DNA from: Gammaproteobacteria bacterium
Lineage (GTDB): Bacteria; Pseudomonadota; Gammaproteobacteria; UBA6429; Thiohalophilaceae
Length of the DNA: 19,302 nucleotides
Assembly: GCA_003233255.1 (NCBI GenBank)
Contig: QILH01000246.1
Coordinates: forward strand, 1 to 19,302
Direction: 5' to 3'
Shown here: positions 8,125 to 16,129 of the stretch, in pieces
Position numbering within the stretch: position 1 is the first letter of the stretch
How the letters are laid out: each line of letters starts with the position of its first letter
The notes under the pieces: generated by a model
Told to the model about the DNA's origin: nothing
Databases searched by the model: none
Seen by the model: the letters and a program-made list of their open reading frames with translations, nothing else
Program-made: the position numbers and the translations under genes

Positions 8125-8490
8125 CTAACTGGATTGATCCGCCTCCTGATTCTCTAGCGGATTAGGGCTGTCATCACCCCATAACTTTTCAATATTATAA
8201 AAATCACGAATCGATGGCTGCATAACATGCACGACCACATCGCCTAAATCAATCAAGGCCCATTCACCCGCCTCGGTGCCTTCAATGCCCAACGGTAGCA
8301 TTTCATGTTCTTTACATTTAACCACAACCGAATCAACCAAAGCCTTAACCTGACGATGGGTGTTGCCAGATGCAATCACCATCACATCGGTAATGGTCGT
8401 CTTTTCCAGTACATCCAGTACCTTAATATCGATACCTTTGATGTCTTCGAGGGCATCAACCACCAGTTTAGTTAATTTCTTACTGTCCAT
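8125..8490 (-). CDS. rsfS: ribosomal silencing factor RsfS
   Basis: RsfS (YbeB, Iojap family), 121 residues. It binds ribosomal protein uL14 and blocks subunit joining when nutrients are short. Family blocks seen are TDVMVIASGNTHRQVKALVD, GIEGTEAGEWALIDLGDVVV and MQPSIRDFYNIEKLWGD. A short polar end of about 15 residues (SPNPLENQEADQSS) follows the conserved core and is probably unstructured. A good ribosome binding site, AGAGG, lies 6 bases before the ATG, one of the few clear ones in the window. The gene begins 10 bases after the nadD stop and abuts rlmH. Confidence 0.97.
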   Translation of the reverse strand: MDSKKLTKLVVDALEDIKGIDIKVLDVLEKTTITDVMVIASGNTHRQVKALVDSVVVKCKEHEMLPLGIEGTEAGEWALIDLGDVVVHVMQPSIRDFYNIEKLWGDDSPNPLENQEADQSS

Positions 8491-8500
8491 ATACTTCCTC

Positions 8501-9133
8501 TTATTGATAAATTTGTTCTTGCAGCAGGTAATGGATCACTGCATCCGGTAGCAAAAAATTCAGTTCGCCACCCTGTTTTATTAGATCCCGAATTCTCGTC
8601 GCCGAGATATCCAGCTGGGTAACCGGACAAAAATAACAATGCCCTGCAGGGCTGGCTAAAAATTTATCCTTATCCTGTATTTCTGCCCCACGGATATAAC
8701 CTTTCAAGTCAGACTCGGGAATGGAATCAAGATCAAAATTAGGTCGACAGGTAATGACAATATTAACGAGTTGAGTAATTGCCTGCCATTCCCGCCACGT
8801 TTCAAAATTGATAAAAGCATCCATTCCCACGATTAAGCAAAGGCTTTCATCAACAAAATCGGCCTGTAAGCTTCTGATCGTATCGATCATATACGACGAT
8901 CCAGCTCGCTGGATTTCTCGATCATCTACTGTCAATGCGTTGATGTTTTGTGTTGCCAGTAATAACATCTGGTAACGTTGTGTTGAACTTGCCAACGGTA
9001 CATCTCGATGCGCCGGTACACCGGCTGGGATTAAGCGTACTTCAGAAAGGCTTAGTTCAGAATAAACATCGATCGCAGGTCTAAGGTGTCCGTAATGCAC
9101 AGGATCAAAGGTACCGCCATAAATCCCAATCAT
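8501..9133 (-). CDS. nadD: nicotinate-nucleotide adenylyltransferase
   Basis: NadD, 210 residues. It transfers AMP from ATP to nicotinate mononucleotide, giving deamido-NAD on the route to NAD. The nucleotidyltransferase signature GGTFDPVHYGH is at residues 6-16, with the two His of the (H/T)xGH motif, and the second ATP-binding motif ISATRIR is at 176-182. LIVGMDAFINFETWREW near 100-116 is also typical. No clear Shine-Dalgarno sequence precedes the ATG. The order proA-nadD-rsfS-rlmH is common in non-enteric gammaproteobacteria. Confidence 0.96.
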   Translation of the reverse strand: MIGIYGGTFDPVHYGHLRPAIDVYSELSLSEVRLIPAGVPAHRDVPLASSTQRYQMLLLATQNINALTVDDREIQRAGSSYMIDTIRSLQADFVDESLCLIVGMDAFINFETWREWQAITQLVNIVITCRPNFDLDSIPESDLKGYIRGAEIQDKDKFLASPAGHCYFCPVTQLDISATRIRDLIKQGGELNFLLPDAVIHYLLQEQIYQ

Positions 9134-9151
9134 AGAAATAGCATTACAAAC

Positions 9152-10420
9152 TTAGCCACGGATATGACCATCACCAAAAACTATGTATTTTTGCGAGGTT
9201 AGGCCATTTAAACCAACTGGCCCACGGGCGTGTATTTTGTCGGTGCTAATACCAATCTCGGCACCCAGACCATATTCAAAGCCATCGGCAAAGCGGGTTG
9301 AGGCGTTTACCATAACCGAACTGGAATCCACTTCGGTTATAAAGCGACGCGCCTTTGTTAAATCCTCAGTAACAATAGCCTCGGTATGAGCGGAACTGTG
9401 CCGATGAATATGATCCATAGCTTCATCGATACCGTCCAGTATTTTAATAGACAGAATAGGAGCAAGATATTCGGTATCCCAATCTTCATCGCTCACCGCA
9501 TTAATGCCCTTGACTATGGCCTGAGTCTGCGCACAACCGCGTATTTCGACCCCTTCTTTTTGATACATGCTGGCTAATTTTGGTAGCACATCCGCAGCGA
9601 TGGTTTTATCGACCAACAGGGTTTCCATAGTATTACAGGTGCCATAACGTTGGGTCTTGGCGTTAAAGGCCACCTTGATCGCCTTATCCAGATCGGCTGC
9701 ACCATCAATATACACATGGCACACACCATGCAGATGTTTAATCACCGGCACACTCGCATCAGCACTGACACGTTCGATCAAGCCTTTACCACCACGCGGA
9801 ACAATCACATCGACGTAATCCGGCATCGTTATTAATTCACCGACAGCCTGGCGATCCGTGGTCTCGACAACTTGAATTGATGCAACCGGTAACCTGGCTG
9901 CCTTCAGACCTTCGGCGATACAGGCGGCCAATGACTGATTTGAATACGCCGCCTCCGAACCACCGCGTAAGATAGCGGCATTGCTCGACTTTAAACATAA
10001 GGCCGCTGCATCGATAGTCACATTCGGACGCGACTCATAAATGATTCCAATCACACCCAACGGCACGCGCATCTGGCCGACCTGTATACCCGATGGCATA
10101 TATTTTAAATCGGTAATCTCACCAATAGGATCAGACAAGGCGACGATCTGACGTATACCTTCCGCCATCGATGAAATGCGATCATCATCCAGCGCCAGAC
10201 GATCCAACAAGGCGGCATCCAGACCTTTTTTAGCACCCGCATCTAGATCTTTTTGATTCTCAGACAAGAGCCTGGACTTACTCGACTCAATAGCGTCCGC
10301 AATCGCTAACAGGGCACTGTTTTTTTGATTCGTGGTGGCCCTCATCAACTCGCGCGAGGCCTTTCTGGCCTGCACACCCAGCTGAGTCATATATTGTTTT
10401 ATGTCAAATTTTGCGTCCAT
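9152..10420 (-). CDS. proA: gamma-glutamyl phosphate reductase
   Basis: ProA, 422 residues (the family is about 417). It reduces gamma-glutamyl phosphate with NADPH to glutamate-5-semialdehyde, the second step of proline synthesis. The catalytic cysteine is C262 in RYGTCNTMETLLVD. Other family blocks are GVIGIIYESRPNVTIDAAAL near residue 122, CHVYIDGAADLDKA near 234, and the C-terminal GLGAEIGISTDKIHARGPVG. proB is not in the window. A GAGAGAAG ribosome binding site lies a few bases before the ATG, and a plausible promoter sits in the 90-base gap upstream, so transcription may restart here. The downstream nadD follows after 18 bases. Confidence 0.97.
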   Translation of the reverse strand: MDAKFDIKQYMTQLGVQARKASRELMRATTNQKNSALLAIADAIESSKSRLLSENQKDLDAGAKKGLDAALLDRLALDDDRISSMAEGIRQIVALSDPIGEITDLKYMPSGIQVGQMRVPLGVIGIIYESRPNVTIDAAALCLKSSNAAILRGGSEAAYSNQSLAACIAEGLKAARLPVASIQVVETTDRQAVGELITMPDYVDVIVPRGGKGLIERVSADASVPVIKHLHGVCHVYIDGAADLDKAIKVAFNAKTQRYGTCNTMETLLVDKTIAADVLPKLASMYQKEGVEIRGCAQTQAIVKGINAVSDEDWDTEYLAPILSIKILDGIDEAMDHIHRHSSAHTEAIVTEDLTKARRFITEVDSSSVMVNASTRFADGFEYGLGAEIGISTDKIHARGPVGLNGLTSQKYIVFGDGHIRG

Positions 10421-10442
10421 TTAACTTCTCTCATTGATATTC

Positions 10443-10472
10443 TATATAGGTGTCGTTTAGTGACCTTGTCCA
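10443..10472 (-). promoter_or_regulatory. candidate sigma-70 promoter before proA
   Basis: In the 90-base gap between holA and proA, TGGACA (10472-10467, five of six matches to TTGACA) is followed after 18 bases by TATATA (10448-10443, four of six matches to TATAAT). The start point would fall near 10436, leaving a leader of about 15 bases that includes the GAGAGAAG ribosome binding site. This is the longest gap in the window and has no terminator-like hairpin, so read-through from leuS-lptE-holA is also likely. Prediction by eye only. Confidence 0.35.
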
Positions 10473-10510
10473 GCCCGCTTCAATTTTTTTTTGCGATTTA
10501 ACTGACTAAA

Positions 10511-11533
10511 CTACGCTGGAATAAGCAACGGCTGGCCGGCGACCTCTAAGGCCAATTCTAACAATTCATCCCAGGCTTTGCCCGTTCTTTGTCCTTTAAT
10601 TATACAATCTAATTGCTGACAGTGTTGTAGCCATTTTCGAGATTTGGCCAGAGATCCCCGTTGGATTGCTCGACTTATCAAGGGCTTACGTTTATCCCAA
10701 ACTCGCTGTGCCGCCATCGCGCTATTGAGGTTACTGCCGCTAAACATTTCCTCCTGTATTTTATACAGGCTGCGAATCTCACGCTGCAGAGCCCACAACA
10801 TCAACACCGCCTCGACGCCCTCGGCCTTTAAACCAAACACCAGTTTCGCAACACGTTCGGGATCGCCGGACAACGTCGCATCTGCAAAATTGAAAATATC
10901 ATAACGAGCACTATCACTGACCGCCGACTGGATTTGTTCGATCGATAATGTCCCTTCACCATAGAGTAATAACAGTTTTTCAAATTCCTGATCCGCCGCT
11001 AACAGGTTCCCTTCGATGCGATCGGCCAGAATCTTTATGGCATCGGGCGGTGCGGTTAATCCACGCAGGTTAAGCCGTTGTTGAATCCATTGGGGCAAAC
11101 GACCAAGTTCGATTGGCCAGATCTGCAGCAGGAGTCCGGCCTGCTCCAGGCTTTTCACCCATTTCGATTTGGTTTGCGATGCATCAAGTTTACCAGCACT
11201 AATCAACAGAATCGTATCTTCGGGTATCGATTCAGTATATTCCTGTAATGCTTTTGTACCTTCCCGCCCCGGTTTGGCGTTGGGCATTCTCAATTCGATC
11301 AATTTTTTTTCTGAAAATAAGGACAGGTTACTTCCTTCCGCCGCAAGTGAATTCCAGTCGAATTTTTGATCCACATGAAATATCTGGCGTTCACTATAAG
11401 CTTGCAGTTGAGCCGCTTCTCGAATCAATCGACAGGCCTCGTCCACCTGAAACGGTTCATCACCGCTAACAAAATAAACCGGTAACAAGGGTTTGCTTAA
11501 TTGCACGCTTAATTGTTGAAAAGGGATTTTCAT
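10511..11533 (-). CDS. holA: DNA polymerase III delta subunit
   Basis: HolA, the delta subunit of the clamp loader, which opens the beta sliding clamp during loading onto DNA. The frame is open from a GTG at 11569 (352 residues), but I choose the ATG at 11533 (340 residues). From there MKIPFQQLSVQLSKPLLPVY aligns with the E. coli start MIRLYPEQLRAQLNEGLRAA, and the earlier GTG would lie inside lptE and add residues not seen in the family. Further blocks are FVSGDEPFQVDEA, the beta-binding neighbourhood SLFSEKKLIELRMPN, RIEGNLLAADQEFEKL, and the helical collar end. Sequence conservation of delta is low, but lptE-holA adjacency supports it. The ATG is 19 bases after the lptE stop with a poor Shine-Dalgarno sequence. 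Confidence 0.9.
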   Translation of the reverse strand: MKIPFQQLSVQLSKPLLPVYFVSGDEPFQVDEACRLIREAAQLQAYSERQIFHVDQKFDWNSLAAEGSNLSLFSEKKLIELRMPNAKPGREGTKALQEYTESIPEDTILLISAGKLDASQTKSKWVKSLEQAGLLLQIWPIELGRLPQWIQQRLNLRGLTAPPDAIKILADRIEGNLLAADQEFEKLLLLYGEGTLSIEQIQSAVSDSARYDIFNFADATLSGDPERVAKLVFGLKAEGVEAVLMLWALQREIRSLYKIQEEMFSGSNLNSAMAAQRVWDKRKPLISRAIQRGSLAKSRKWLQHCQQLDCIIKGQRTGKAWDELLELALEVAGQPLLIPA

Positions 11534-11552
11534 ATTGCAACGAATATTGATG

Positions 11553-12086
11553 TTATTTAGTTTGCGCACTTTTTAATTGCGAATCGATGCGGCGCATCAT
11601 TTGCCGAACCGAAAACTTGATCATATCGGTACGAATCAGAGATTCCTCAGCGTCTTTGGCGAGAACATTATCCGGGTCAAACTTGTAATCCCGCGTTAAA
11701 GAAATCTTCTGATTTTTAACAATGACTTCGCCATCAGTATTGGTAATTTTAAAATTATATTGATAATATAATTCAAACTCCGATGCCCGACCAGTGGCAT
11801 CGACCGATAAAACCCGACGCCGAAATTTTTCACCTGATATCGAAATAATCGATTTGGCATTTCCTGGTTGACTCATGACCTCTGAACCTGCACGTTGCAG
11901 GACGCGCTTTAGTTCCTGGTTTAAAACTGAAAATTCAGCAATTCCGGTAATATGGGTTTGCTGAAGTACATCAGGGACTTCCACGCTGCCACGCAGACGG
12001 AACCCGCAGGCTGACACCGCTATGATCAAGCCCAGTAAAATTAGAACCCGGCCAATCGTATGTAAATTATTTAGTTTATTTAACAA
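11553..12086 (-). CDS. lptE: LPS-assembly lipoprotein LptE
   Basis: LptE, 177 residues, the outer-membrane lipoprotein that plugs the LptD barrel and helps insert lipopolysaccharide. It has a lipoprotein signal peptide with hydrophobic core VLILLGLIIAV and lipobox VSAC, giving a lipidated C27, followed by the family-typical CGFRLRGSVEVPD. Later blocks are LSVDATGRASEFELYYQYNF and ISLTRDYKFDPDNVLAKDAE. The start is a TTG at 12086: no ATG or GTG is available before the lipobox, and GGTGA lies 6 bases upstream. The gene overlaps the end of leuS by 11 bases, so the TTG may depend on coupling to leuS. The leuS-lptE-holA order is conserved in gammaproteobacteria. Confidence 0.93.
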   Translation of the reverse strand: MLNKLNNLHTIGRVLILLGLIIAVSACGFRLRGSVEVPDVLQQTHITGIAEFSVLNQELKRVLQRAGSEVMSQPGNAKSIISISGEKFRRRVLSVDATGRASEFELYYQYNFKITNTDGEVIVKNQKISLTRDYKFDPDNVLAKDAEESLIRTDMIKFSVRQMMRRIDSQLKSAQTK

Positions 12087-14535
12087 CGATATTCACCAAT
12101 CTTCCCGGCACCACGATCACCTTAACGATCGCTAAGCCTTCAACAAAACGTTTTACATTATCATCCGCCATAGCGGTTTTTTCCACCTCGTTACGATCAG
12201 CGTCTGCTGGAATATTAATACGTCCTCGCAACTTACCATTAACCTGTACGATGACTTCCAGTTCGTCACGTAGCAAAGCTAATTCATCAAATACCGGCCA
12301 GGCCTGATCTTCAATGCTTACCGATCCTGGCGACAATTCTGACCATACGTTATGGCAAAAATGTGGCACGATGGGCGACAGCATCAGGATGATCGATTCA
12401 AATGCTTCTTGCAGAATAGCCCGCGACATCTCGCTGCGATCATCAAATTTTCCTATATTATTCATCAATTCCATTACCGCCGCAATCGCAGTATTAAAGG
12501 TAAAACGCCGACCAATGTCATCCGATATCTTTTTAATTGTCGCATGCAGCTGGCGGCGTAAAGCCTTTTGCTTATCACTCAATTGATTCACATCTAATTC
12601 AATCGTCGGGCCTAATTGAATATGATCAAACACGACCCGCCAGAGACGACGTAAAAATCGAAACGAACCCTCGACTGCGGTATCAGACCATTCCAGACTT
12701 TGTTCGGGAGGCGCGGCAAACATAATAAACAGGCGCGCCGTATCTGCACCGTAACGCTCAATTAATTGTTGCGGATCGACCGTATTACCTTTTGACTTCG
12801 ACATCTTGGTGCCGTTTTTTAAGACCATGCCCTGGGTAAGAAGATTAGCAAACGGCTCATCGTTGTTAACCAGACCAAGATCGCGCATTAATTTGTTAAA
12901 AAAACGGGAATATAATAAGTGCAGAATCGCATGTTCAATGCCCCCCACATATTGGTCAACCGGCAGCCAGTAATTAGCCCGTTTATCCAGCATGGCCTTG
13001 TCATTGTCGGCACAGGCATAACGCGCGTAATACCATGATGACTCCATAAAAGTGTCAAAGGTGTCGGTCTCTCGCTCGGCCTTGCCGCCACATTTAGGGC
13101 ATTTGGTATTGTAAAACGAAGGCATTTTTTTGATCGGGGAACCGACCCCATCATATTTGATATTTTCTGGTAGCCTGACCGGCAAATCTTTTTCAGCCAC
13201 CGCCACCTCACCGCATTTTTTACAGTTAATGATGGGAATCGGTGTTCCCCAGTAACGTTGACGAGATACACCCCAGTCACGCAAACGATAGGTAATGCGT
13301 TTATTGCCTTTTTTCTGTTTTGCTAATGTATCGGCAACTTTGTCAAAGGCCTGAGTTGAACTCAGCCCATCAAACTTGCCTGAATTTATTAATTTTCCTT
13401 TGTCGACAAAGGCTGCTGATTTAAGATCAATCTCAACCTTGTTATCCACCGCTTCAATCACCTGTTGAATCGGTAAACCATATTTAGTCGCAAACTCCCA
13501 GTCACGTTGATCATGGGCCGGAACCGACATCACCGCCCCTTCGCCATATCCCATCAGCACAAAGTTGGCGACAAAGACTGGAACCTTTTGACCGCTAACA
13601 GGATGAATGGCCTTGATACCTGTGTCGATGCCTTTTTTCTCGAGCTTTTCAACTGCCGCTTCAGCCGTTCCCACCGCAGCACATTCCTTAACGAAGACAG
13701 CAACATTATGGTGTTGTTCGGCAGCACGCCGGGCAAGTGGGTGTTCAGCGGCCACCGCGACGTAGGTTACCCCCATCAAAGTATCCGGGCGGGTAGTAAA
13801 CACTTTTAATTTGTCTTTTGAACCGGCAATATCAAATACAATATCCACGCCCTGTGAACGACCAATCCAGTTACGTTGCATGGTTACCACTTGTTCTGGC
13901 CAGCCGCTTAAATCATCTAGATCATCTAATAGTTCGTCAGCATAATCGGTGATCTTCATGAACCACTGTGGGATGTCCTTGCGTTCGACTTCACTGTCAC
14001 AGCGCCAGCACTTGCCATCGATCACCTGCTCGTTCGCAAGTACGGTTAAATCATTGGGACACCAGTTTACCGGCGAGGTTTTTTTATAAACCAGGCCTTT
14101 TTTAAATAAACGAGTGAATAACCATTGCTCCCAGCGATAATAATCCGGGTCACAGGTGGCCAGTTCACGATCCCAGTCATAACCTAACCCCAACTGTTTT
14201 AATTGATCACGCATGTAGTTGATATTGTCACGCGTCCAGGCCGCCGGTGGCACATTATTTTTGATTGCGGCATTTTCAGCTGGCAGGCCAAAGGCATCCC
14301 AACCCATCGGTTGTAAGACATTTTTACCCAACATACGTTGGTAACGACTGATCACATCTCCAATCGTATAGTTTCGCACATGACCCATATGTAAACGGCC
14401 ACTGGGATAGGGGAACATCGACAGGCAATAATATTTCTCCTTACTGGTATCCTCGCAGACACTAAAGGTTTTATTATCCTGCCAATAGTCCTGCGCAGCC
14501 TGTTCAATAATTTTGGGTTCGTAGTGCTCTTTCAT
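12076..14535 (-). CDS. leuS: leucyl-tRNA synthetase
   Basis: LeuRS, 819 residues, charges tRNA-Leu. The class I motifs are clear: HMGH at 49-52 and KMSKS at 577-581. The CP1 editing domain (about 225-415) has the Thr-rich TTRPDT at 247-252 and the conserved Asp of HDQRD at 341-345. Cysteine pairs at C176/C179 (with C159) and at C438/C441 plus C479/C482 look like zinc knuckles. Compared with E. coli LeuRS (860), the leucine-specific domain before KMSKS is absent: only a few residues separate QGM from KMSKS. This short form is known in Bacillus and, as I recall, in some gammaproteobacteria. Start ATG 14535; GGAAAG lies about 12 bases before it, too far for a strong site. Ends overlapping lptE by 11 bases. 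Confidence 0.98.
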   Translation of the reverse strand: MKEHYEPKIIEQAAQDYWQDNKTFSVCEDTSKEKYYCLSMFPYPSGRLHMGHVRNYTIGDVISRYQRMLGKNVLQPMGWDAFGLPAENAAIKNNVPPAAWTRDNINYMRDQLKQLGLGYDWDRELATCDPDYYRWEQWLFTRLFKKGLVYKKTSPVNWCPNDLTVLANEQVIDGKCWRCDSEVERKDIPQWFMKITDYADELLDDLDDLSGWPEQVVTMQRNWIGRSQGVDIVFDIAGSKDKLKVFTTRPDTLMGVTYVAVAAEHPLARRAAEQHHNVAVFVKECAAVGTAEAAVEKLEKKGIDTGIKAIHPVSGQKVPVFVANFVLMGYGEGAVMSVPAHDQRDWEFATKYGLPIQQVIEAVDNKVEIDLKSAAFVDKGKLINSGKFDGLSSTQAFDKVADTLAKQKKGNKRITYRLRDWGVSRQRYWGTPIPIINCKKCGEVAVAEKDLPVRLPENIKYDGVGSPIKKMPSFYNTKCPKCGGKAERETDTFDTFMESSWYYARYACADNDKAMLDKRANYWLPVDQYVGGIEHAILHLLYSRFFNKLMRDLGLVNNDEPFANLLTQGMVLKNGTKMSKSKGNTVDPQQLIERYGADTARLFIMFAAPPEQSLEWSDTAVEGSFRFLRRLWRVVFDHIQLGPTIELDVNQLSDKQKALRRQLHATIKKISDDIGRRFTFNTAIAAVMELMNNIGKFDDRSEMSRAILQEAFESIILMLSPIVPHFCHNVWSELSPGSVSIEDQAWPVFDELALLRDELEVIVQVNGKLRGRINIPADADRNEVEKTAMADDNVKRFVEGLAIVKVIVVPGRLVNIVVK

Positions 14536-14569
14536 TTAGGGTTATATCTTTCCGTAAATTAATTGATCT

Positions 14570-14614
14570 TTTAAGCCGGTAATGACCTAAATATACCTGA
14601 TAGCCAGGCTTAAA
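14570..14614 (-). repeat. imperfect inverted repeat in the lnt-leuS gap
   Basis: The 79-base gap between lnt and leuS holds a perfect 8-base inverted pair, TTTAAGCC and GGCTTAAA (14607-14614 and 14570-14577). It extends by GGTA/TACC (14594-14597 and 14578-14581) if a 9-base bulge is allowed, leaving a 12-base loop. Neither strand has a T-run after the stem, so it does not look like an intrinsic terminator. It could be a leader hairpin, a transcript-end stabiliser for lnt or a protein site. A TATAAC hexamer at 14541-14546 lies just before leuS but has no good -35 partner. Confidence 0.4.
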
Positions 14615-16129
14615 TCAGCTTCGGCGTACTCGAAGTCGTATCGTTCTCACTAACAATACCATCAGGGCAATAAACATGAAAATCAGCACCGGCCAGTTAC
14701 CCCAACGTACATAAGGGGTTGCACCCTGGCGTGGTTGCACGGTGCCGGTCAGAATGGTTTGTTCGTGTAAATTCGTCGCGTGCATTAACTGGCCGTATTC
14801 ATCAATCAGCGCGGAAATTCCCGTCGTGGTCGATCGGATAGACTGGCGTTGCGTTTCAATGGCTCGCATCCGAGCAATCTGTAAATGCTGGTGTGCCGCC
14901 CAGGATTTTCCATACCAGGCATTATTGCTACCGTTGATCAACACCACGGCCTCGGGTAAAAAATCAATCAGTTCTTCTCCAAAGGCATCTTCATAACAAA
15001 TACTCGGCGCCATTTTATATCCGGCTACTTCAAGCCCGCTCTGATCCTGTTCACCTGGACTGAAACCTGACATTGGTAACTGAAAAAATCCAGCCAGTTT
15101 CTTTGCAAACTCAGGTAACGGAACAAATTCGCCGAACGGAACCAGATGTCGTTTATGATAAACATCCGGTTTTGTCCCCAATACGATTAACGAACTGTGG
15201 TATTGGGTATCGATATCACCATAGGGTACCCCGATGACCAACGCGGTATTCGTAGCTACCGCACGATCCTGTAATTTATCTTTATATAATAGCGGTGCGT
15301 CCTGCCACAAAATGCTCATCGCATTCTCCGGCCACATAATAATATCGTGTTTGCCCCACAGTGGCTCGCTCATCTGCGCATAGACATCCATGCGGTGTTT
15401 TATTTGATCAGGATCCCATTTGGTAATCTGCGATAAACTGGCCTGAACGATCGCCACTTTGATCGGTTCACCTGTTTTTTCCGTCCACTGTAGGGGAATT
15501 AAACTCCAGCCGGTAACGAACAGTCCGACCACGACGCTAACAACCAACGGCGTCAATGTTTTTTTAAGCGGCCAAAACGAGCACAGGCTTGCAGAAATAA
15601 ATAAAGAAATTAACGATAAACCATAAACCCCTAACATAGGCGCAAAACCAGCTAAGGGGGTATCAATATACGCATAACCCAGATTCAACCAGGGAAAGCC
15701 GGTCATAAACCAGCCACGGATCCATTCAAACAATAACCAGCTCAAGGCAAACACAAACGCGGCGACGCTAAACGACAGTCCCTTTGCCAAAACCACACCC
15801 AGCAAAGCCTGAAGGGCGTGAAACACGGCGAGGATCGCAACAAAGATTAAAGTCAGTAAAAAAGCGACTGGCGCCGAGGTAAAACCAAAATCACTAACAG
15901 CAATATAGATCCAGGAAACACCGACAGAAAAAAGACCAAAACCAAATAAATAACCGCGCCGAAAGGCTAATTTTCCAGGTGTATCGTATATGAGCCAGAA
16001 TAAAAGACTCGGAATAATAATGCTAAGCGGATAGATGTTAAGAGGCGCAAAGGCTAACGGTAGCAACATACCCAACACAAGTGCAAACACATCAAAGCCA
16101 TAATGCGACTTACCCATAATACGACTCAT
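14615..16129 (-). CDS. lnt: apolipoprotein N-acyltransferase
   Basis: Lnt, 504 residues (E. coli 512), an inner-membrane enzyme that adds the third acyl chain to the N-terminal cysteine of lipoproteins. Several hydrophobic membrane segments lie between residues 12 and 210 and one near 478-495. Between them is the periplasmic nitrilase-like domain with the triad E268 (MWPENAM), K326 (YHKRHLVPFGEFVP) and C378 (SICYEDAFGEE). HQHLQIARMRAIETQR is also family-typical. The start ATG shares one base with the corC stop (TAATG), a classic coupling arrangement. Its substrate class includes LptE, encoded two genes downstream. Confidence 0.97.
   Translation of the reverse strand: MSRIMGKSHYGFDVFALVLGMLLPLAFAPLNIYPLSIIIPSLLFWLIYDTPGKLAFRRGYLFGFGLFSVGVSWIYIAVSDFGFTSAPVAFLLTLIFVAILAVFHALQALLGVVLAKGLSFSVAAFVFALSWLLFEWIRGWFMTGFPWLNLGYAYIDTPLAGFAPMLGVYGLSLISLFISASLCSFWPLKKTLTPLVVSVVVGLFVTGWSLIPLQWTEKTGEPIKVAIVQASLSQITKWDPDQIKHRMDVYAQMSEPLWGKHDIIMWPENAMSILWQDAPLLYKDKLQDRAVATNTALVIGVPYGDIDTQYHSSLIVLGTKPDVYHKRHLVPFGEFVPLPEFAKKLAGFFQLPMSGFSPGEQDQSGLEVAGYKMAPSICYEDAFGEELIDFLPEAVVLINGSNNAWYGKSWAAHQHLQIARMRAIETQRQSIRSTTTGISALIDEYGQLMHATNLHEQTILTGTVQPRQGATPYVRWGNWPVLIFMFIALMVLLVRTIRLRVRRS

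Noticed and set aside
10484..10492. Run of nine T on the plus strand as part of a terminator
   Set aside because: No GC-rich stem precedes it, no plus-strand gene would need it, and on the transcribed minus direction it reads as A.
11534..11569. Longer HolA starting at GTG 11569
   Set aside because: The extra 12 residues overlap lptE and do not match the HolA N-terminus, whereas ATG 11533 does.
13507..13809. 100-residue plus-strand open frame
   Set aside because: Antisense shadow of the leuS editing domain; low-complexity, His/Asn-rich translation typical of shadows.
14541..14546. TATAAC as the -10 box of a leuS promoter
   Set aside because: No acceptable -35 hexamer at 16-18 bases upstream, and the start would fall almost on the ATG; left as a note only.
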